A DNA stretch of 64,000 nt from Stercorarius parasiticus (taxonomy: Eukaryota; Chordata; Aves; Charadriiformes; Stercorariidae), in contig VWZL01002583.1 in assembly GCA_013396915.1 (NCBI GenBank), positions 186,001 through 250,000 on the forward strand, written 5' to 3'. A program made the translations under genes and the position numbers. The number at the start of each line of letters is the position of its first letter. The first letter of the stretch is position 1. Shown here one piece after another: positions 62,369-64,000 of the stretch. Under the pieces are notes generated by a model, which did not search any database, was not told the DNA's origin, and was given only the letters and a program-made list of their open reading frames with translations.

Positions 62369-63049
62369 AAAATACAAAAAAAAACCAAACAAAAACCAAA
62401 CAAAAAACAAGTCACAAAAAAACCCCAAACGACCCACAAACAGAAGATGTGTTCATATTAGAATGATTAAGTTTAGACTCAAAGAACATTTAACATACTG
62501 TCACTTTTAATATCAGTACTTTTTTTCTGTTATGTGTAATGTATTTTGTAAAATGCTTCTGCTATTAGGCATATGAATGTTATCACCTATATACCTCTCC
62601 CTCCACCTTTTATAATAGTTGAGGCGATACAGTGTTTCATTTTTTATTTGCTTGTGTGTGTGTCAAGGGCAACCAGTACAACACACAAAAGCACAACGTG
62701 ATCCATGAGTATTTATGGTGGTACATGCTCTGTAATTTATCCTAATAAAGTTACCACAGCACAGAATAGAATTAACAAGGTTGAGGGTAACTGAGCTGAT
62801 ATGTCATTGTGTGCTTATTTTTTAAAGGTTTTTAAAACAGTGAATAGCTTGTTCAAGTGGTTAATATTTGAATCTTCTAGAAGAGAGGCACATAACTGAA
62901 CACCTTCAAGGGACTGAAGTTGCTGCACTTTGGGGTGATGGGGGTCTCCCCTTCCTTTTAAAGACAGGCAGTCTCATCAGATGATAGGTTTAGTTTTCTG
63001 GTCACAGAAGCACAAACTACTACTGGTTCCAAAACCAACCGTTTCTAGA
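61205..63049. other. Unique AT-rich DNA with an A-rich repeat
   Basis: No gene is supported. It includes the A/AAAC-rich tract at 62342-62430. A frame at 62092-62343 (83 codons) lacks motifs. Confidence 0.5.
62342..62430. repeat. A-rich / (AAAC)n simple repeat
   Basis: 'aaacaaacaaacaaacaaa' then A-runs with 'ccaaac' and 'aaaaccaaac' spacers and ending 'aaaccccaaac'. It could be the expanded A-rich tail of an old retroposed sequence, but no body is recognised upstream. Confidence 0.85.
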
Positions 63050-63204
63050 TATTTACGTTAATGGCTTAGCCTTCCTGTCTGTAAAACGAGGATGAAACCA
63101 AGTATCAGCTTGTTATAAGGATTCTGTAACCAGCACATATTTGCTAAGCACTATGAAGATGAAAAGCACAATTACCTAACTACTATGTATTATGATGCTA
63201 TGAA
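63050..63204 (+). mobile_element. Ancient SINE relic (MIR/MIR3-like)
   Basis: The order of blocks follows a MIR-type SINE 3' half: 'atttacgttaatggcttagc' (for 'agtcacttaacctctc'), 'cttcctgtctgtaaaacgag' with 'gatgaaacc' (for 'ttcctcatctgtaaaatggggat'), 'gttataaggattctg' (for 'ttgtgaggatt'), then 'gctaagcactatgaagatga' and 'aaagcac' (for 'aaagcactttgagatccttggatgaaaagcgc') and 'tactatgtattatgatg' (for 'aggtattattatt'). This LINE-derived tail is typical of deep amniote SINEs mobilised by L2/L3/CR1 machinery. The copy is strongly decayed. The exact family is inferred from memory. Confidence 0.5.
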
Positions 63205-64000
63205 ATATTTTAGGTGGCATTCAACTAGAGATATCAAGGCTTTTGTGGTTTTAAGAACTATCAATAGGGAATGAGTTGTTAGTTACGTGGAACTTTGTAA
63301 CACAAGAGTAGCTTCTTTTTCATCCCTCTTCTCCTCCTCCTTTCTAGAATATACAGACTTACATTCTACTTTGCTAATCTGGTAGTAGCCAGAGGAGCTA
63401 CTGCCAGGATGAGTGGTTTATGTCTAACGTTGGTCAGCAGGGACAAGAAAATATAAAGTCTGGCAGATGTTGCAGGACTGACACAGAAACTGCTTTAGCT
63501 CTTCTACACTAGTAAAGATTGGTACACTCACCTAGCTTTTCATAGAAAATTATCTTAATTCTAGATTTATGCACCAGAAATAGTATTAATCTATTTTTAT
63601 TTGGAAAGATGAGAACGAATTTTACTTGTGTGGTATATTCCATTTCTGATTTGAGAGCATCCATCAAATCCAAATCATCAGTTAAATCTCTTCTTTAAAA
63701 ATAGTATTAAAACAACATACCATTCAAAATATTTTAATACTGTTTGTGGAAGGCTAATGTGCAAGTGGAAGTGGCAACTGAACTGAATATTATAGTGCAA
63801 TCGTTTGTGTAACACTAAGAATGGTGGTCAAACTTAAGATGAGAAATTTATGTTCTTGCTTCATAGAAGACTGTCACATAAAAGTCATCCTACTGTTACA
63901 TTCAAAATCCTGTCCAGGCAGCCCACAGAAAAATCTCTCACTCTCTTAATTGCTCTGTCAAGATTAATTTTCATAAAATGTTATCATAGTCTGTTTAAAC
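63205..64000. other. Unique AT-rich DNA, nothing recognised
   Basis: No gene, RNA or repeat is recognised up to the end of the window. Confidence 0.55.

Noticed and set aside
1..64000. CRISPR arrays, operons, prophage, tRNA or rRNA genes, intact endogenous retrovirus
   Set aside because: No regularly spaced direct repeats, no cloverleaf-like or rRNA-like sequence, and no long terminal repeat pair or gag/pol-like frame was seen; all reverse-transcriptase sequence is CR1.

Overview
This window looks like bird nuclear DNA. The main evidence is at least twelve pieces of the CR1 non-LTR retrotransposon (LINE). Several carry the avian-type 3' end, which reads 'tagatgatctttaaggtccc' or 'tagatgatctccagaggtccc' and then short ATTCTATG-type units. 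The rest is AT-rich single-copy-looking DNA with small microsatellites, two probable very old SINE relics and one 197-base run of N. I see no operon, ribosome binding site, tRNA, rRNA, CRISPR array or other prokaryotic feature.

No host protein-coding gene can be supported. Every open frame that looks like a protein is the C-terminal part of CR1 ORF2 (reverse transcriptase and the region after it), sense or antisense. Other frames are short, lack family motifs and are what AT-rich non-coding DNA gives by chance. The window is best read as an intergenic desert or the inside of a very long intron.

Layout. Positions 1-8721 are mostly unique, with a MIR-like SINE relic (about 4258-4378, minus) and a CR1 3' fragment (5431-5866, plus). 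Positions 8722-26990 hold most of the minus-strand CR1 pieces (8722, 16876, 22456, 25244, 26109 and 26363) and one plus-strand copy (18934). The 26109-26989 block is a nested pair: an older CR1 split by a younger one. Positions 26990-44589 are a CR1-free stretch of about 17.6 kb with a 10-bp minisatellite (34603-34667) and some slightly richer islands. Positions 44590-55033 hold the longest CR1 (44590-45738, plus), an ancient plus-strand copy (47703-48019), a short minus copy (48885-49011) and a rearranged plus copy (54225-55033). The rest is unique DNA, an assembly gap (60984-61180) with identical 24-base sequence on both sides, an A-rich simple repeat (62342-62430) and a second SINE relic (about 63050-63204).

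No set of genes works together here. The readable biology is the layering of retrotransposons: ancient SINE and CR1 relics, an older CR1 subfamily interrupted by a younger one, and fairly well kept CR1 copies whose ORF2 is broken by small indels. I did not find a previously undescribed system. The items most worth checking are the nested CR1 junctions, the duplicated gap edges, and two GC-richer islands of unknown nature (40886-41220 and 52596-52960).
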